Source: Hygrophila difformis (Eukaryota; Streptophyta; Magnoliopsida; Lamiales; Acanthaceae). Taken from it: DNA of 64,000 bases. Location of the stretch: contig JAOANR010000003.1 in the NCBI GenBank assembly GCA_030278955.1, positions 53,292,902-53,356,901 on the forward strand. Reading direction: 5' to 3'. Below, piece after piece: positions 34,500-46,300 of this stretch (position 1 is its first letter; each line of letters opens with the position of its first letter). The translations under genes and the position numbers were made by a program. Under the pieces are notes generated by a model. That model saw only the letters and a list, made by a program, of their open reading frames with translations, was not told the DNA's origin and made no database searches.

Positions 34500-37400
34500 C
34501 GTGTTAAGAAACTGTGCCCCCGAAAGCGCACGGTGTCAAAAATTGCAGTAATTTATAGTAAGACCGGATCATTCACTAGAGGATGTGCGATAGAAGCAGG
34601 GCCCACGTCGTTTACTAAGATTTTCCACTCGGTTACTCAATTCAAGTTTTGCAAAGATTTCTAACAACTACTTGACAATAATTAAAATTAGATTATGAAA
34701 GCAGTAAAATATTATTCTACAAAGCATGGTAAAATTAATCTAAAAAGCAATTAAATCTATTCTAAGAAAGCGATACGAATTATGCTAGGAAAGCAGAAAA
34801 GATTATTCTACGAAAGCAGATTTAAAAAGTGACAGAAGGGACAGGGAGAAAATAATAAAGATTGGACAAGATTCAGATGAAACACAATTAAACTTCCATT
34901 TTAATACACAGATCTTTGGTTGGGATAACTCATCAGTTAGCTAATTCTCATGCTTTCTGCACTATGTTCCCTTTAACAGACAGGTACTTACAGTGAGAAT
35001 TTACATGCTCTTAAGACAGCAAATTCTAAGATACCACAGATTAATAACTCCCCTTGCAATGCCTTGCAAGAGTATGTTAGTCATATGTGGTGGACAAGCA
35101 ACACCTAACATATCATTAGTTGATATGCCAAGTACTCCTATCGTCCCCCTTGTCACACCCAAAGTCCAAATCTAACCCCGAACTAATCCATAACTCTTAA
35201 ACCTTACAACCGGCAGACACATCTCTAATTCTTCCGAGTGACCTCTATGAAAGCATTTTAAAGAAAGCGGTAAAGAAAGCATTTAAAAACCTATCACTCG
35301 GAAGTCTTAAAAGATCATCACAATCCGTTAGTATAAAAGAGCCCCTGGTCTTGGTGACCAGATGCAGATTTAGAACTTCCCAAATATCAGTAAGCCACAG
35401 GGTTTATAACATTCGGTTAGTTATGAGATACAAACATGAGTGGAACAGACCTATGCAGGTTTATTCCGAATGTACTCACTCAAGACTCAATTTTAGACTT
35501 TGGTGAGAGAAGATAATAGTTGAAAGAATACTCAACCTTACCTTAGAAATTAACCAAGGCTTATATGTTGTTCCTCTAATATTAATTATCACATCTTATC
35601 CGCATTCAAGTGGACACTGATTCGATGCAATACTTAATACAAGATTCCCAACACACAGCAATTTTGAGAAGCAAATAGATATTTGAAAATCATTCCCTAA
35701 ACAGGTACTAAATTCTCAATTAAAACACAGATCCTTTCAGTCTAGATGAGACCTAATCGCTGACTCTGCTTCTAAGTTCCCAAAATCAACCCCCAGTAGA
35801 AGATGAATTAGTCATAACTGTGAAATTATCCCTTACTCAGATCCGGATTTTATAAAGTGATTTTTTTGGAAATTTATTGTGCAGCATCTGATTTAAATCA
35901 AGACTTCTATGTCCAAGGAGAAGGATCTCCAAAATATTATAGACCATAATATCTACATAATAATATCATGCATACATGTATATGAGAAGTAAAATAAATT
36001 GCCCCAAAATATATGGTGGGGTTAGACAGAATTTGATACACAAAGATGAATTAGCCTGAGATAAGAAGAAGTTGGCTAAAGAGAATGCCAGAAATAATTG
36101 GGGTTATCCAGACGACAAACATCTGCTATCCGGGTCCCAAGTATTTCAGATGGAATGATTTTTAGACAGTAGAATGCCTTAAATGACAGTTGTCGCCGTC
36201 ATCATAGACTTCACTGTCTGTGAATCTGGATGAAAACCCACATGTTCTATTACTGTGATAATTATTAGATGACATTGGCATATATCATCTATTATTACTA
36301 CAATTCTAGATTCAGGTTTGAAATTAAGATAAAGTGAAGAAAACTGTATCTGATTAGGAGTTGGCTGAGTGACTAATCGTTATCCCCGTGAAGGGACCTT
36401 TTCGTCGTAGCTTCCACCAACCACTAATCAGACCATGCAAAATAACGAGTAATAATTAATACACAGAAGACGAGCTAATCGTTATCCCGGTGAAGGGACC
36501 TTTTCGCCAACATTGATCTGTAATATTTCTTATTACCCATTCATACACACCATAAACAGAACAGATTAAATTAACAGAATATTTTTGGCACTGTGTGAGT
36601 GTTAATCACACAATAATTAAGACACTGATGGGTTGAGATGTGTAGTGGATAAAATTAGATGTAATGGGCCTAGGCCCAATACACCCATGCAACTTACACA
36701 ACTCTTGAAATAAAATATTTTTGGAGTTTTAAAAGTAGAAGGAAGAAAGCAATTCGGTCTATTGGGCAAAATGCAAAAGAGACCGAATTGAGGATGCATG
36801 AGATATGAAGTAACACCATACCCAATTAATCCTTGTAAAGTCATGAAGCATCCTCTGATTCGAATTGTCAAACAATTCGGTCTAAACCGAATTGGACAAT
36901 TCGAATTGATGAAGTCGTTCCTTCACTCAAATTTGGCTAAGGCATTTACCCCAAAAGAGGGTAATTCGAACTGCCAATTGAATTCGGTCTAGGCCGAATT
37001 TGGACAATTCGAATTGGTAAGACAGAGAATAAAAACTAAGGCATGAGGGGATGGTATGCATACAATGAGGTTTCCAAAGCCAATTCGGTCTATAAGAGTA
37101 ATTCGGTCTAAACCAACTTACCTAGATCGAATTACTTAGAAACCACATGAAAACAACACTTTTTGCTATGCAATTCGGTCTCATGGGCAATTCATGATGG
37201 ATACGGTTTACCAAATCCTTCATCTCACATCAATGTCACCTCACAGCCACACTAATGAGTGTTTTTAAGGAAAATAGACCTAGGTTACGTGGCTAACAGG
37301 TATTGGCATGAAACAAACCTTAAAACTACAAACAAGCAATCAAAGATCAAGAACTTAAACATCTACTGAACAAATAAGAACACATGCTTAAAAATAAGAA

Positions 37401-38520
37401 CACCTACATTATCTAAGGCAACAATAAGCTAATAAAAGAGACTAAAACATCAACTGAAAAGCATGGAAATAAATTCTAAACAAACCTAAGATTGTCTAAA
37501 ACCTAAGAGCACTTATTTGAATCTCTAAGGTGTAAAGTCAAGCCAAAAACCCACTAGCATACATTTATTAAGAATGTAAGTCAACTAGGACATAATAAAT
37601 ATAACCTAGTTGAAACAAACAAACATTCTACCATTTATTGCTAAGGAAAGCATTAAATAAATGCCAAACACTTGAAATGAAAACCCATTTCTAGATTCTT
37701 TCTTGTATTGACACTTGAAAGCAGTAAATAACCCTAAAACCATTCATTGGCTTGAAGGTAGGGTTCATTTTGACTACAAAGCATTTAAAGTTTATGGAAA
37801 TGGCTACACTAAGGGTGGTAACAAGCTTCTATGAAAAATAAACTAAGCTCAAAACCAATAAAACTATATTAAAAACATGAAAATAAACTAACTAAACTAC
37901 ACTACCTACCTAACCCTTAAGGGGTGAAGAACCTTCTGCTCCTCCTTTTTGTCTCCCAGCAAACTGTCCAAGTGTGTAAGGATTCGGATCTTCTTTTGTG
38001 TTGAGGAAGGTCAGCTTTTATACTTCTTCTCGAAACCCTAGGCCCATCATGCATTTCTCACGTACTTCACAGCTGCAATTCTGAATGTGATTCGGTCTCC
38101 TCATGTAATTTGGTTTAGATCGAATTGATGCAATTCGAATTGCATGAGGCCTTCCTTCTTGATCTTGAGCTGGAATGTGGTATTCATCCATCAATTCGGT
38201 CTATTGGTAGACCGAATTGGCCTTGTCGAATTGAAGATGGATCCTGCTTGGCTTCTTTGTTTTAAGGCAATTCGATCTATACAATCAATTCGGCCTAGAC
38301 CGAATTGCATAGATCGAACTCCTTTTTTTTTCTGTTCTGCTCAGTCTTCTTCTTTCCATGGTGCAATTCGGTCTAGAGGTCAATTCGGTTTAGACCGAAT
38401 TGCCACAGACCGAATTGGTTGCTCTTCTCTTCTTCAATACTTCTCTTTTTCTTCTTTTCTTCAGCAATTCGGTCTAATGAGCAATTCGGTTTAGGTCGAA
38501 TTGCGTATAGACCGAATTGA
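34500..38520 (-). mobile_element. LTR-derived element B, opposite orientation, non-coding
   Basis: Read on the minus strand this region resembles the LTR part of element A in layout: a cluster of short inverted motifs first (38520-38090), a TATA-like GTATAAAAGC near 38000-38020, the shared block TAGTACCTGTTTAGGGAATGA near 35690, and a decayed PBS-like TTTTGACACCGTG near 34530. No gag or pol is seen. It is probably a related non-autonomous retroelement or one huge LTR; the boundaries are estimates. Confidence 0.45.
36745..38520. repeat. AATTCGGTCTAGACCGAATT-type palindrome clusters
   Basis: More than twenty occurrences of CAATTCGGTCT or its complement lie in two clusters, 36745-37185 and 38090-38520. 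Many pair up into palindromes such as CAATTCGGTC...AGACCGAATTG with spacers of 0-25 bases. The motif repeats while surrounding sequence differs. Confidence 0.85.
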
Positions 38521-39897
38521 TCTTCAACACTTAACCAAAATTTCAATTTGTGGGATTTTCATTCTTTTTCCCATCTTTTTTATTTTTGTGGGCTATCTTA
38601 TTCTTTTGCCCATCTTTTCATTCCTTTTTCTTTTCTTTTTCCTTTTTTCATGTTTTTGGATTTTTCTAACACAAATGCAATTAAAATTGCATGTTTTGTG
38701 TCTTTCATTACCAGCTCAATTTTTTTACAAACTTGCATCAATCTGTCGAATTCAACTGCTTTCTTATTGAAATAAGATGGGATTTCGATCAAAATGTCCG
38801 TCTCAGACACGGAAATGGATTGGAAATAATGGACAATTTTGGCCATTATCAGGCCACCAATGAAAAATTGGTATGCTTTCACTGTCTTTTTTTTGTTTTA
38901 ATTCTATAGATTCATATAAGGCTTGTTCTTTCATTGCATTACTTCTAAATTTTGCAGTCAGCTGATCAAAACAGGACTGTCCCTCTACATGAGCTACACG
39001 AGCATACACACACGCGAAAACATCAAAAGGACAACTGGATTAGGGAGCGGTCGCAGCAGGTTCAGGTAAATATAGTTATTGAACAATTCCAATTTAAATA
39101 TGGCACATTCATCCTTTAACACTTTGTTAAGTTACATTGTCCATTGTTATTGACTCTTCAATTCGAAATATAGGAGGAGTTCAATGCAGTGACCTAAACA
39201 TTGACCCAGGACCCGACGATTGGCCCTAACTTCGATCCCGATGATGTCTTCTACAATGTCGCCGGCGGACATGACAGACGCAATGCAGTGTATGGCCTAG
39301 GCTCGATTGCAAAGTCCTTTAGGCCCGGTGCCAGTGACGATATCACTCCCCCCCCCCCCCCTCAATTTCACAGTTTGTGACACAGGAGCAATTTCAGCAG
39401 CAGTTTGAGGCTTACATGGATAGAGTTGAGAGGCTGTCCCAGACACAGATGACTATGGGTGAGCAGCTGGAGAGAGTACTTGGAGTTAGAGGGCCTCGAT
39501 CCCCAGACCGTGGTGATGGGGATGATGACCTTGGAGGTGGCACCGGTGGAGGTGATATTAGTGTTCACTGACATTTCTGCATTTTTATGTATTTGGTGTT
39601 GTTGGGGATTTCTGTTAGGATTATTTGTAGGATGTTTGTTGCTTGGATGTGCTTTGTGTTTGGATTTGGTGTGATTTTACTTAGTTGGAGTTGTTATGGA
39701 TTGGAGTTTGTTTTGGTGACGGTGTATTACGATCTATGATGATGTATTAATGTATTCTTCAAGTTAATTAGTGTGATGGTTTGATGTTTGAATGAATATT
39801 ATTGTAGCAGGTTTTTGGATATAAGATTATCTTGTTTGGGATTGTTTCTTTGGCAGGAATGGCTGTGCAAAACAGCCATTCTGATACAGGTATCAGC

Positions 39898-40250
39898 ATT
39901 CCACCGACCACATGTAAGGTCGGCGCACCGGTCGGTGGGCCGAACCGCCAGACGCTGTTAAACCGGCCACCGACCGTCCGCTCGGTCGCTGGTCCGGTCG
40001 GTGGCCGAGATCCGGACCCCCTCGGACCACCTTCATCCGACCAATAATTTCGGTTGGTCAGGTGGTCGGTGGGGATTACCGACCCGATTGCGGTCGGTAG
40101 ATGGTCGGTGGGTCCGCCGACCTCCACGCCGCGTGTTCGCTGGCCGTCGGCCTACCACGAATTCACCGACCGCGGTTTGCAGTCGGTGGGGCGGTCGGTG
40201 GGCTTCAGGACGACCTGTGTCTTGAGTCCACCGACCGGATGTGCGGTCGC
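39898..40250. repeat. CACTA right subterminal repeats
   Basis: More than fifteen GGTCGGTGG/CCACCGACC-type motifs in both orientations occur just inside the right CACTA terminus, mirroring the left subterminal array but longer. Confidence 0.88.
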
Positions 40251-40360
40251 CGCACAGGATTTTTCTTGTAGTGATTGTCTTTTTATTTCTTTAAGTATAT
40301 TATTAATACTAATTTTATTAAATAATGGCTTTCAAAATTTTATGTATGACTAGTTTGTTT

Positions 40361-40559
40361 GGTTTTATTTTATATGGTTTTTTTTAACATTGACACCTAT
40401 ATGTCGGCAAAGGTGTGTGAGAGCCCAAACCAAACAAATTACAAAATGGGATAAAGGGGAGGGATAGAAGCCAGGTGGGAATCGAACCCCAACCTATGGT
40501 TGCAAGACAGGGAAGATGACCACTTGAGTCAAGTCCCATTCCCGGTTTTATTTTATATG
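40361..40559 (-). mobile_element. tRNA-derived SINE (family S) with perfect TSD
   Basis: The body 40377-40543 is flanked by a perfect 16-bp duplication, GGTTTTATTTTATATG, at 40361-40376 and 40544-40559. The minus strand shows the B box GGTTCGATTCCC and the family-specific middle. It inserted just outside the CACTA right end. Confidence 0.93.
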
Positions 40560-40754
40560 TTATCATTAAGAAATTATAATACTGATTATCCCTTTCACCA
40601 ATTTTTCTTATTATATGCACCATTGTATGTTGTATGATTTTATCTTAATTAGTAGTGATTTTTTTACTATCAACCAGTGTATCTTTTATAAGTAAGTTTG
40701 GTATTTTAAATAGTATTTTGAAATTAGTATTATTTTTTCCTAATAATTATAATT

Positions 40755-40780
40755 CCCCCCCCCCCCCCCCCCCCCCCAGC
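40755..40780. repeat. poly-C run
   Basis: About 24 consecutive C bases; similar C runs lie at 24822 and 39347. Confidence 0.95.
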
Positions 40781-41319
40781 TTCTATAGACTGTAAGAATC
40801 TTAATAAATCCATATTCTTGTTTTTGCCATAATTGTACTTATGGAATTCTTTCAAATATTATCTTTGAGTTTTTAGTCTTATAATTAGTTTACAATAGTT
40901 TTTAGTTTTTAAATGACCTATTCTTTTATTATTTTTACTCTTTCAATATTTATTTTGTTGTTTAATAAATTTTGCATTTTTATCAATTTGATTGTTTGTA
41001 AGTTTTTTCTTTGCAATATTGAGTATAGGATTAATTTCAATAATTGATGTTTTTAATTTATTTATTTTTTATATTTTTTATTCATTATTGATCATTAAGC
41101 CCTAAATCCAACTTATGCTCTCATAGCATTTTTTGGGGGTGGAATGTTTATTTTTAGGTACCATTGGAATAAGTGTTAAAACTATTTTTTTTAATTGAAT
41201 TATTATTTTTGTCATTTGTGTCTTGAGGGTGAAAAGGGAAACTTTTTCAAATTGCTCAAATCTACGTGCACTTCATTTCTAACTTTAGAATTGCTTGTTA
41301 TACTTCTTTAAATTTTTGA

Positions 41320-41515
41320 GTGGCGTGTCCAAGTGGTCAAGTCCGCACTTCCAATTGTGTAGTTAGGGCTTGATTTTCACCCGGACTCCTATTTATATAT
41401 TTATCCCTTTGTAATTTATGACATAAGTTCCTATAACTCTTTCTCTGACTTCCGCCTCAGAAAAAATTGTTAGTGTCCGAATACAGGAAATTATTTTTTC
41501 CTTTAATTGGCATTA
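41320..41515 (+). mobile_element. diverged SINE (family S)
   Basis: An A-box-like TGTCCAAGTGGTCAAGTCC, a decayed B box (GGGCTTGATTTTCACC), the CCCTTTGTAATTTATG middle and an A-rich end are visible. It is older than the other copies and has no clear target duplication. Confidence 0.65.
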
Positions 41516-41769
41516 TTAATTAAGACCGCATGGCTGTCAACCGGTCAATATGCCATTTTGGAATTGCTTGCCTTCTCTTACCATTTTTTCCTAACATAAA
41601 TACGGAATAAAGCAAAATACTAGTAGAAGTAAATTAGGGAAATATGTTAATAATTATGGAAATGGGTAATAAATGATATTCTCAAAGCATTTCTTATTTT
41701 ATAATAATCATAATATTTATTATTATCAAAAGAATTCTATTTTAGGATAAACAACTCTTAAATGTCCAC

Positions 41770-41960
41770 CAGATGCTCGAGAGATTAGTCTTGGCTTAAT
41801 GTAGCTTCGTGATACCCCATATACACAAAAAAGAGAATCTTTCAGCGTGTACCGGGTATTCTAAGGCCACATTGGGCCATAACTAATTACTCGAAGATCT
41901 GGAGGCATTGAAGGGTTGTCTATCTCAAAGCAGAATTATGCATACACAAAGCTCGAACCG
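41770..41960 (-). mobile_element. second SINE-like family (family T), copy 1
   Basis: The minus strand reads GGTTCGAGCTTTGTGTATG, then ATAATTCTGCTTTGAGA, matching 42318-42462 on the plus strand. The GGTTCGA core is a pol III B box, so a tRNA-derived SINE of a different family is likely. Confidence 0.55.
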
Positions 41961-41989
41961 AAAATTTTTTGAATGAATTTGGGGGAAAA

Positions 41990-42146
41990 TAGCATTTAAA
42001 TTTGGAGTTTATGATTCGCTTTTGATACTAATAATTATTATCAAAAGAATCTTTTCAGGATGTATTTGGAAAAAAAAAATTGCATTTAAATTTGGAGTTT
42101 ATGATTCCCTTTTGATACTATAATTATTATTATCAAAAGAATCTTT
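41990..42146 (+). repeat. tandem duplication, about 87-bp unit
   Basis: GCATTTAAATTTGGAGTTTA, ATGATTC and TCAAAAGAATCTTTT appear at 41992-42056 and again at 42081-42147 with small changes. Confidence 0.8.
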
Positions 42147-42225
42147 TTATTTTTTATACCATTAAACAATTAGTTCTTTTCCACGTTTAGTTTATTTGGC
42201 TGCTTTTGAACAATAAATGTAAATA

Positions 42226-42310
42226 TTAGGACACTGTACAATTTGCAAAAATTTATTCATTTGCAAAAATGAACATTATATAATTAATAATCAACTTATT
42301 TATTGTAAAT
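42226..42310 (+). repeat. direct repeat flanking a MITE and SINE, left copy
   Basis: TATTAGGACACTGTACAA, AAATGAACATTATATAATT and TCAACTTATTTATTG occur here and again at 42725-42810. The two copies bracket family T copy 2 and the Stowaway MITE. Confidence 0.8.
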
Positions 42311-42317
42311 ATTAGGA

Positions 42318-42462
42318 CACGAGCAGTTGGTCTGATTGGTATGGAGCTCTGACAGATTAAACAAAAGTCTAGAGTTTGAGCCTTTGTGTATGCAGAATTC
42401 TGCTTTGGGAGAGTCAATGTAGCATGGGGATACCAGCTATTACCATGTATACGGCAAAAAGA
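42318..42462 (+). mobile_element. second SINE-like family (family T), copy 2
   Basis: An A-box-like TCTGATTGGTATGGAGC and a B-box-like AGAGTTTGAGCC precede TTTGTGTATGCAGAATTCTG, shared with the inverse copy at 41770-41960. Confidence 0.5.
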
Positions 42463-42464
42463 TA

Positions 42465-42724
42465 CTTCCTCCGTCTCGTTAGGATTGTCATGTTTGATTT
42501 TTTGGCACTATTCACTGTTTAAGTTTGATTTAAATTTTTATCATAATTATGTAAGAAAAAACATAGTCAAGTGAGATCTTGTTAGACTCGTCTAATCTTG
42601 TAGTTTTAGAATATCAAATTTTTATAATTTTTTATTGTACACAATTTAAGTTATTAACTGTTAAAAATTTGTATCGGCATGCGTGTCAAGTGGGTCCATA
42701 GCAAAAACTCTGAGACGGAGGTAG
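42465..42724. mobile_element. Stowaway-type MITE (260 bp)
   Basis: TIRs CTTCCTCCGTCTC and GAGACGGAGGTAG with flanking TA on both sides. The interior block TAGTCAAGTGAGATCTTGTT is shared with the MITE at 62412-62670, so both belong to one family. Confidence 0.92.
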
Positions 42725-42810
42725 TATTAGGACACTGTACAAATTTTTTAAAATGTATTCATTTCCAAAATGAACATTATATAATTAATAATCAACTTAT
42801 TTATTGAAAA
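42725..42810 (+). repeat. direct repeat flanking a MITE and SINE, right copy
   Basis: Near-copy of 42226-42310. Confidence 0.8.
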
Positions 42811-43374
42811 CAAATAATTATTTATTCAAATTTATAACATCATTATTTAGTTTATAAACTTAAATAGTGCAAATGACCGCTATAGTATATTGCTTAAAAA
42901 TCCAAGAGATTTTTTTTTTTGGTAGTGATCTTATTCCTAAAAATTTAAAATAAAATTAAAAAAATCTATGTGATCTAAATTATATTACAGGAAAAACAGG
43001 AAAGAAGGTCAATTAAAATTCCCCTTTTAGGCATTCATCCAAACAAACAAAAAAGCCCTCCAATAATTTTCACGGCAGTAACTAATTGTTGTGTGTAGAT
43101 TTTTGGTTCAGTAAAATTTCAACACCGCCATAAATTACTGCTGCAATCACTCCTTCTTGGTTTCCGTTATAAATTCACTGCGACACTGAATTTACCCCGC
43201 ATTTCGACGCCCATTCATGCATGATTATTGATTCCATCTCCGGCAGATTCTTCATTCAGATTCTCAGTGTCCAATAATAATTCTTACCCAGTATTGATAA
43301 TCAGTTGAATTTTGCTGTTTCTTTTGTGCTTCTTGAATTGGATCCGAGTCTGGTCTTGATCAGTACCCACTGCA

Positions 43375-46300
43375 ATGGCACTGTTTGAAATCGACTCGGA
43401 AAGAGGCGAAGCCCTGGCCGACGATGAGATCTCGCCGGTGGAGCAAGTCCGATTAACGGTTCCGGTAACGGACGATCCGACGCAGCCGGTGTGGACGTTC
43501 CGGATGTGGTTTTTGGGGCTGTTATCGTGCGTGGTGCTGTCGTCTCTCAACACGTTCTTCAGTTACAGGCAGAATCCTCTCGTTATATCGATGATATCTG
43601 TTAGGAAATTATTCGGATCGAACCGGATCTCTCGAGCCACCGTGCCAATGTCCCTAGAACCTGCAAAACAACTCAAACAAACACTAACACACTTGTTAGT
43701 AACATTTAGGCTCAGAGAGCCCCAAACACAAAAGTAATACCCAACCAGAGAGCAATGGAAACAACTCCTCAACCCAACCACATCCTTCATCGCCTCGCCA
43801 ATCAATGGCTGCAGATGAGATCTCTCATGGAGGCCACAAAGCCATTACGGGAGAGGAGACAGACTTACCAACTTATTTTCCAAAGGTGGGAGAAAACCAC
43901 TTTTATAGGGTTCAAGGGAAACCCTAACAACATATGGGCCGAGCCCAAATCAATGGGCCACAAAACCCAACAATCTCCACCTTGGACCATTGATCCATTT
44001 GCTCAAAGGGTATACTTGTTTGGGAACACAATCATCATCGCCAAACATGCACATGCAACTTACCATGACGACACACACTCGCATGCAACACACCACAAAG
44101 TAAAGCACACAAAGTATCTGTTCTTATCAGTTGCAAAGCAACAACACAAAGCAAAAAAACACAGCACATAGCACATAACTAACACAAGATTCATAGCATA
44201 TAAAACGTAGCACTAAGCTAAACACAAAGATATATAGCACATTGCTCCACCTTGATTAAGCATATGAATAATGGGATCTTTCCTTGCACAACCGATGTGG
44301 AATTGGGTAACATACCTAACAATCATTCCCCTCAAACCAAGGACCACACACCATATGGCCTCTCCTCCAGCGACAATCAACTTGATCCGCAAATCATCTT
44401 GCACCGCCGCTCCTACGAACGGGACACGCCGTCTGACCATCACAATATCAGGAAGACTTTCGACACAAGGCACCAAACACAGATCTCCATCGCGAGGACA
44501 CAAACAAACTGAGGGTCTCCCACATACACAATCCACCTTGAATGAAATTATCACTTTTCTCAAATTCTCATAATCACCAAGATTAACTAATTTCATGCTC
44601 AAGCTAGCAAACAAGCTCCACCTCAATTCAAGCATATTATCCACATAGTCACAAAGACATCAAACCACATAAAAAAAAATCAATTTCACATAATCAAGCA
44701 TGCTTCTCAATAACCAATGCACAAAGCAATATAGCTAATTAATCACATAATGACAGCAAGCAAATTAATCAAAGCATATAAAAGGTGGGAACAAGCTTTA
44801 ATACCTAAGCGGGAATGCCTCGAATCTATTCCGACTTACCAACTTCAAACAGTAGCACTTAGCTACAAGCACACAGCTTCTCTCTTGTTCACAGGTACTT
44901 CCAAGCACACAACTTCTTTTCTTCATTTAATCTCCATCCAGAAGCATCACCAATTTCACAAATTAATTGCACTCTGCAGCACTTGACTTTTCACAAGAGT
45001 GTCCGACCCACCCAACATTAATTCCTATCTCCCAATTCATTTCACTCAGCTATCAATCTCAGCTACCACCATTCTCAATTAATTTCTTTCATTCATCTCC
45101 ACATATCCATAATTTTGCACTTCTCAAGCACACAGCTTCAGATTTATCTGATTCTTCACAGCACCAGTGACACCTCCTCGTCCTTCACTTCTTTCTCAAA
45201 GCAGCAAGGTCCCATATCCAATTTTCCCAACACCTTGGTAACAGTACACATCTGCAATGGTTGGGAAAACACACACAGGGACAACACGACGGGAATAGCA
45301 GCTCCGTAGGTGACTTCGACTCACGAAAGTAGCCGGACGACGGGGGGCAGCAGCGTTGGATTTGCTCTGACAGCGGAGGGAGGCGACGAGTCAACGACGG
45401 ATGACGAGCTGCACTAAGCAGCGGTGGCGGTAGCGGGCAGAACAACAGTGGCGACGGCGCTCGCTGGAGCAGGTGGTGCAGGCAGCAGCTACGGGTAGCG
45501 ATGGTCGCGACGAATGCGAGGCTGGAGGGCGCGGCGGATCAGCGCGTGGGCAATGGAGAGGCCGTCGGTGGCGGATGAGGCTCCCGGCGTTCGTTGGATC
45601 GGCACACAGCAGATTGGCAAACAGAGGTGATGGCAGCGGCGATTGCACGGAACAGCAGCAGATCGGTGCACACAGCAGCGGTTGACTGTAAACGCTCGAA
45701 CGAATCAGCGTCGGCTCTGTTGGGCGGCGGTGGTCGGCAGGGCAGAGGTGCAGCGGCGTACACGGCGGAAATGCTGCACACAGCAGCGGCGACGAACAGG
45801 CTCGAACAGGCAGATGGCGGCGCACATTAGGGTTTCCTCACCAAGAGGACAACGGTCCCTCACAAAGAGGACTTGAACGGGTTTCCTCACAAAGAGGACT
45901 GATACGAAGCCTCTTGAACGGGTTTCCTCACAAAGAGGACTGATACGAAGCCTCTGCTTCTCTCCAACTCCAAATCGATTCTGCAGCATCGATTTTTCTT
46001 CTCCGTTCCTTCTAGATCCAAATCTGAAACCCTTTCGATTCTTTTTCAAATCCAAGTGCTCGCTCCAAACATAAACTGTTCCTGCCTTCAATCGGAACAA
46101 ATCCGGAAACAACTCCTCAACCCAACCACATCCTTCATCGCCTCGCCAATCAATGGCTGCAGATGAGATCTCTCATGGAGGCCACAAAGCCATTACGGGA
46201 GAGGAGACAGACTTACCAACTTATTTTCCAAAGGTGGGAGAAAACCACTTTTATAGGGTTCAAGGGAAACCCTAACAACATATGGGCCGAGCCCAAATCA

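Larger units (their letters stand above)
27225..39571 (+). pseudogene. TNPA-like (Ptta/En/Spm) gene, split by insertions
   Basis: Pieces in order on the plus strand are: a serine/glycine start MSDHGGGSSSSSGRGSG at 27225; exon 33598-33668, KVARWAPEHSLAVRKEWEKK; exon 33744 to about 33945, RYKDYTLDIMSKKR through FKEKSRRGKLNRRRG with an in-frame TAG; exon from about 38959, ELHEHTHTRKHQKDNW and ERSQQVQ; and 39170-39571, ending in a Q-rich coiled coil (MTQEQFQQQFEAYMDRVERL). The middle matches the Ptta/En/Spm plant transposase family, whose TNPA members bind subterminal repeats. LTR elements occupy the gaps 27.45-33.5 and 34-38.9 kb. Several stops make it a pseudogene. Confidence 0.75.
24463..40273 (+). 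mobile_element. CACTA (En/Spm) transposon, about 15.8 kb, nested and defective
   Basis: The left end is aACTACAAGAAATTCTGG (first base C changed to A). The right end, reversed, is CACTACAAGAAAAATCC. Both are flanked by the 3-bp direct repeat ATT (24460-24462 and 40274-40276), the CACTA target duplication. Subterminal regions are dense in GGTCGGTG motifs in both orientations. Inside are a broken TNP2-like start (26445-27153) and a TNPA-like gene in pieces (27225-39571). Two LTR-derived insertions, a solo LTR and a SINE lie within it. The catalytic TNP2 domain is missing, so it is not autonomous. Confidence 0.92.

Noticed and set aside
36745..38520. AATTCGGTCTAGACCGAATT array as a CRISPR-like array
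   Set aside because: Spacing is irregular, motifs occur in both orientations and pair into palindromes, the host is a plant, and no cas genes exist here.
45391..45876. Cys/Arg/Ser-rich frames on both strands
   Set aside because: The low-complexity translations come from a GC-rich block with no consistent start, domain or splice context.
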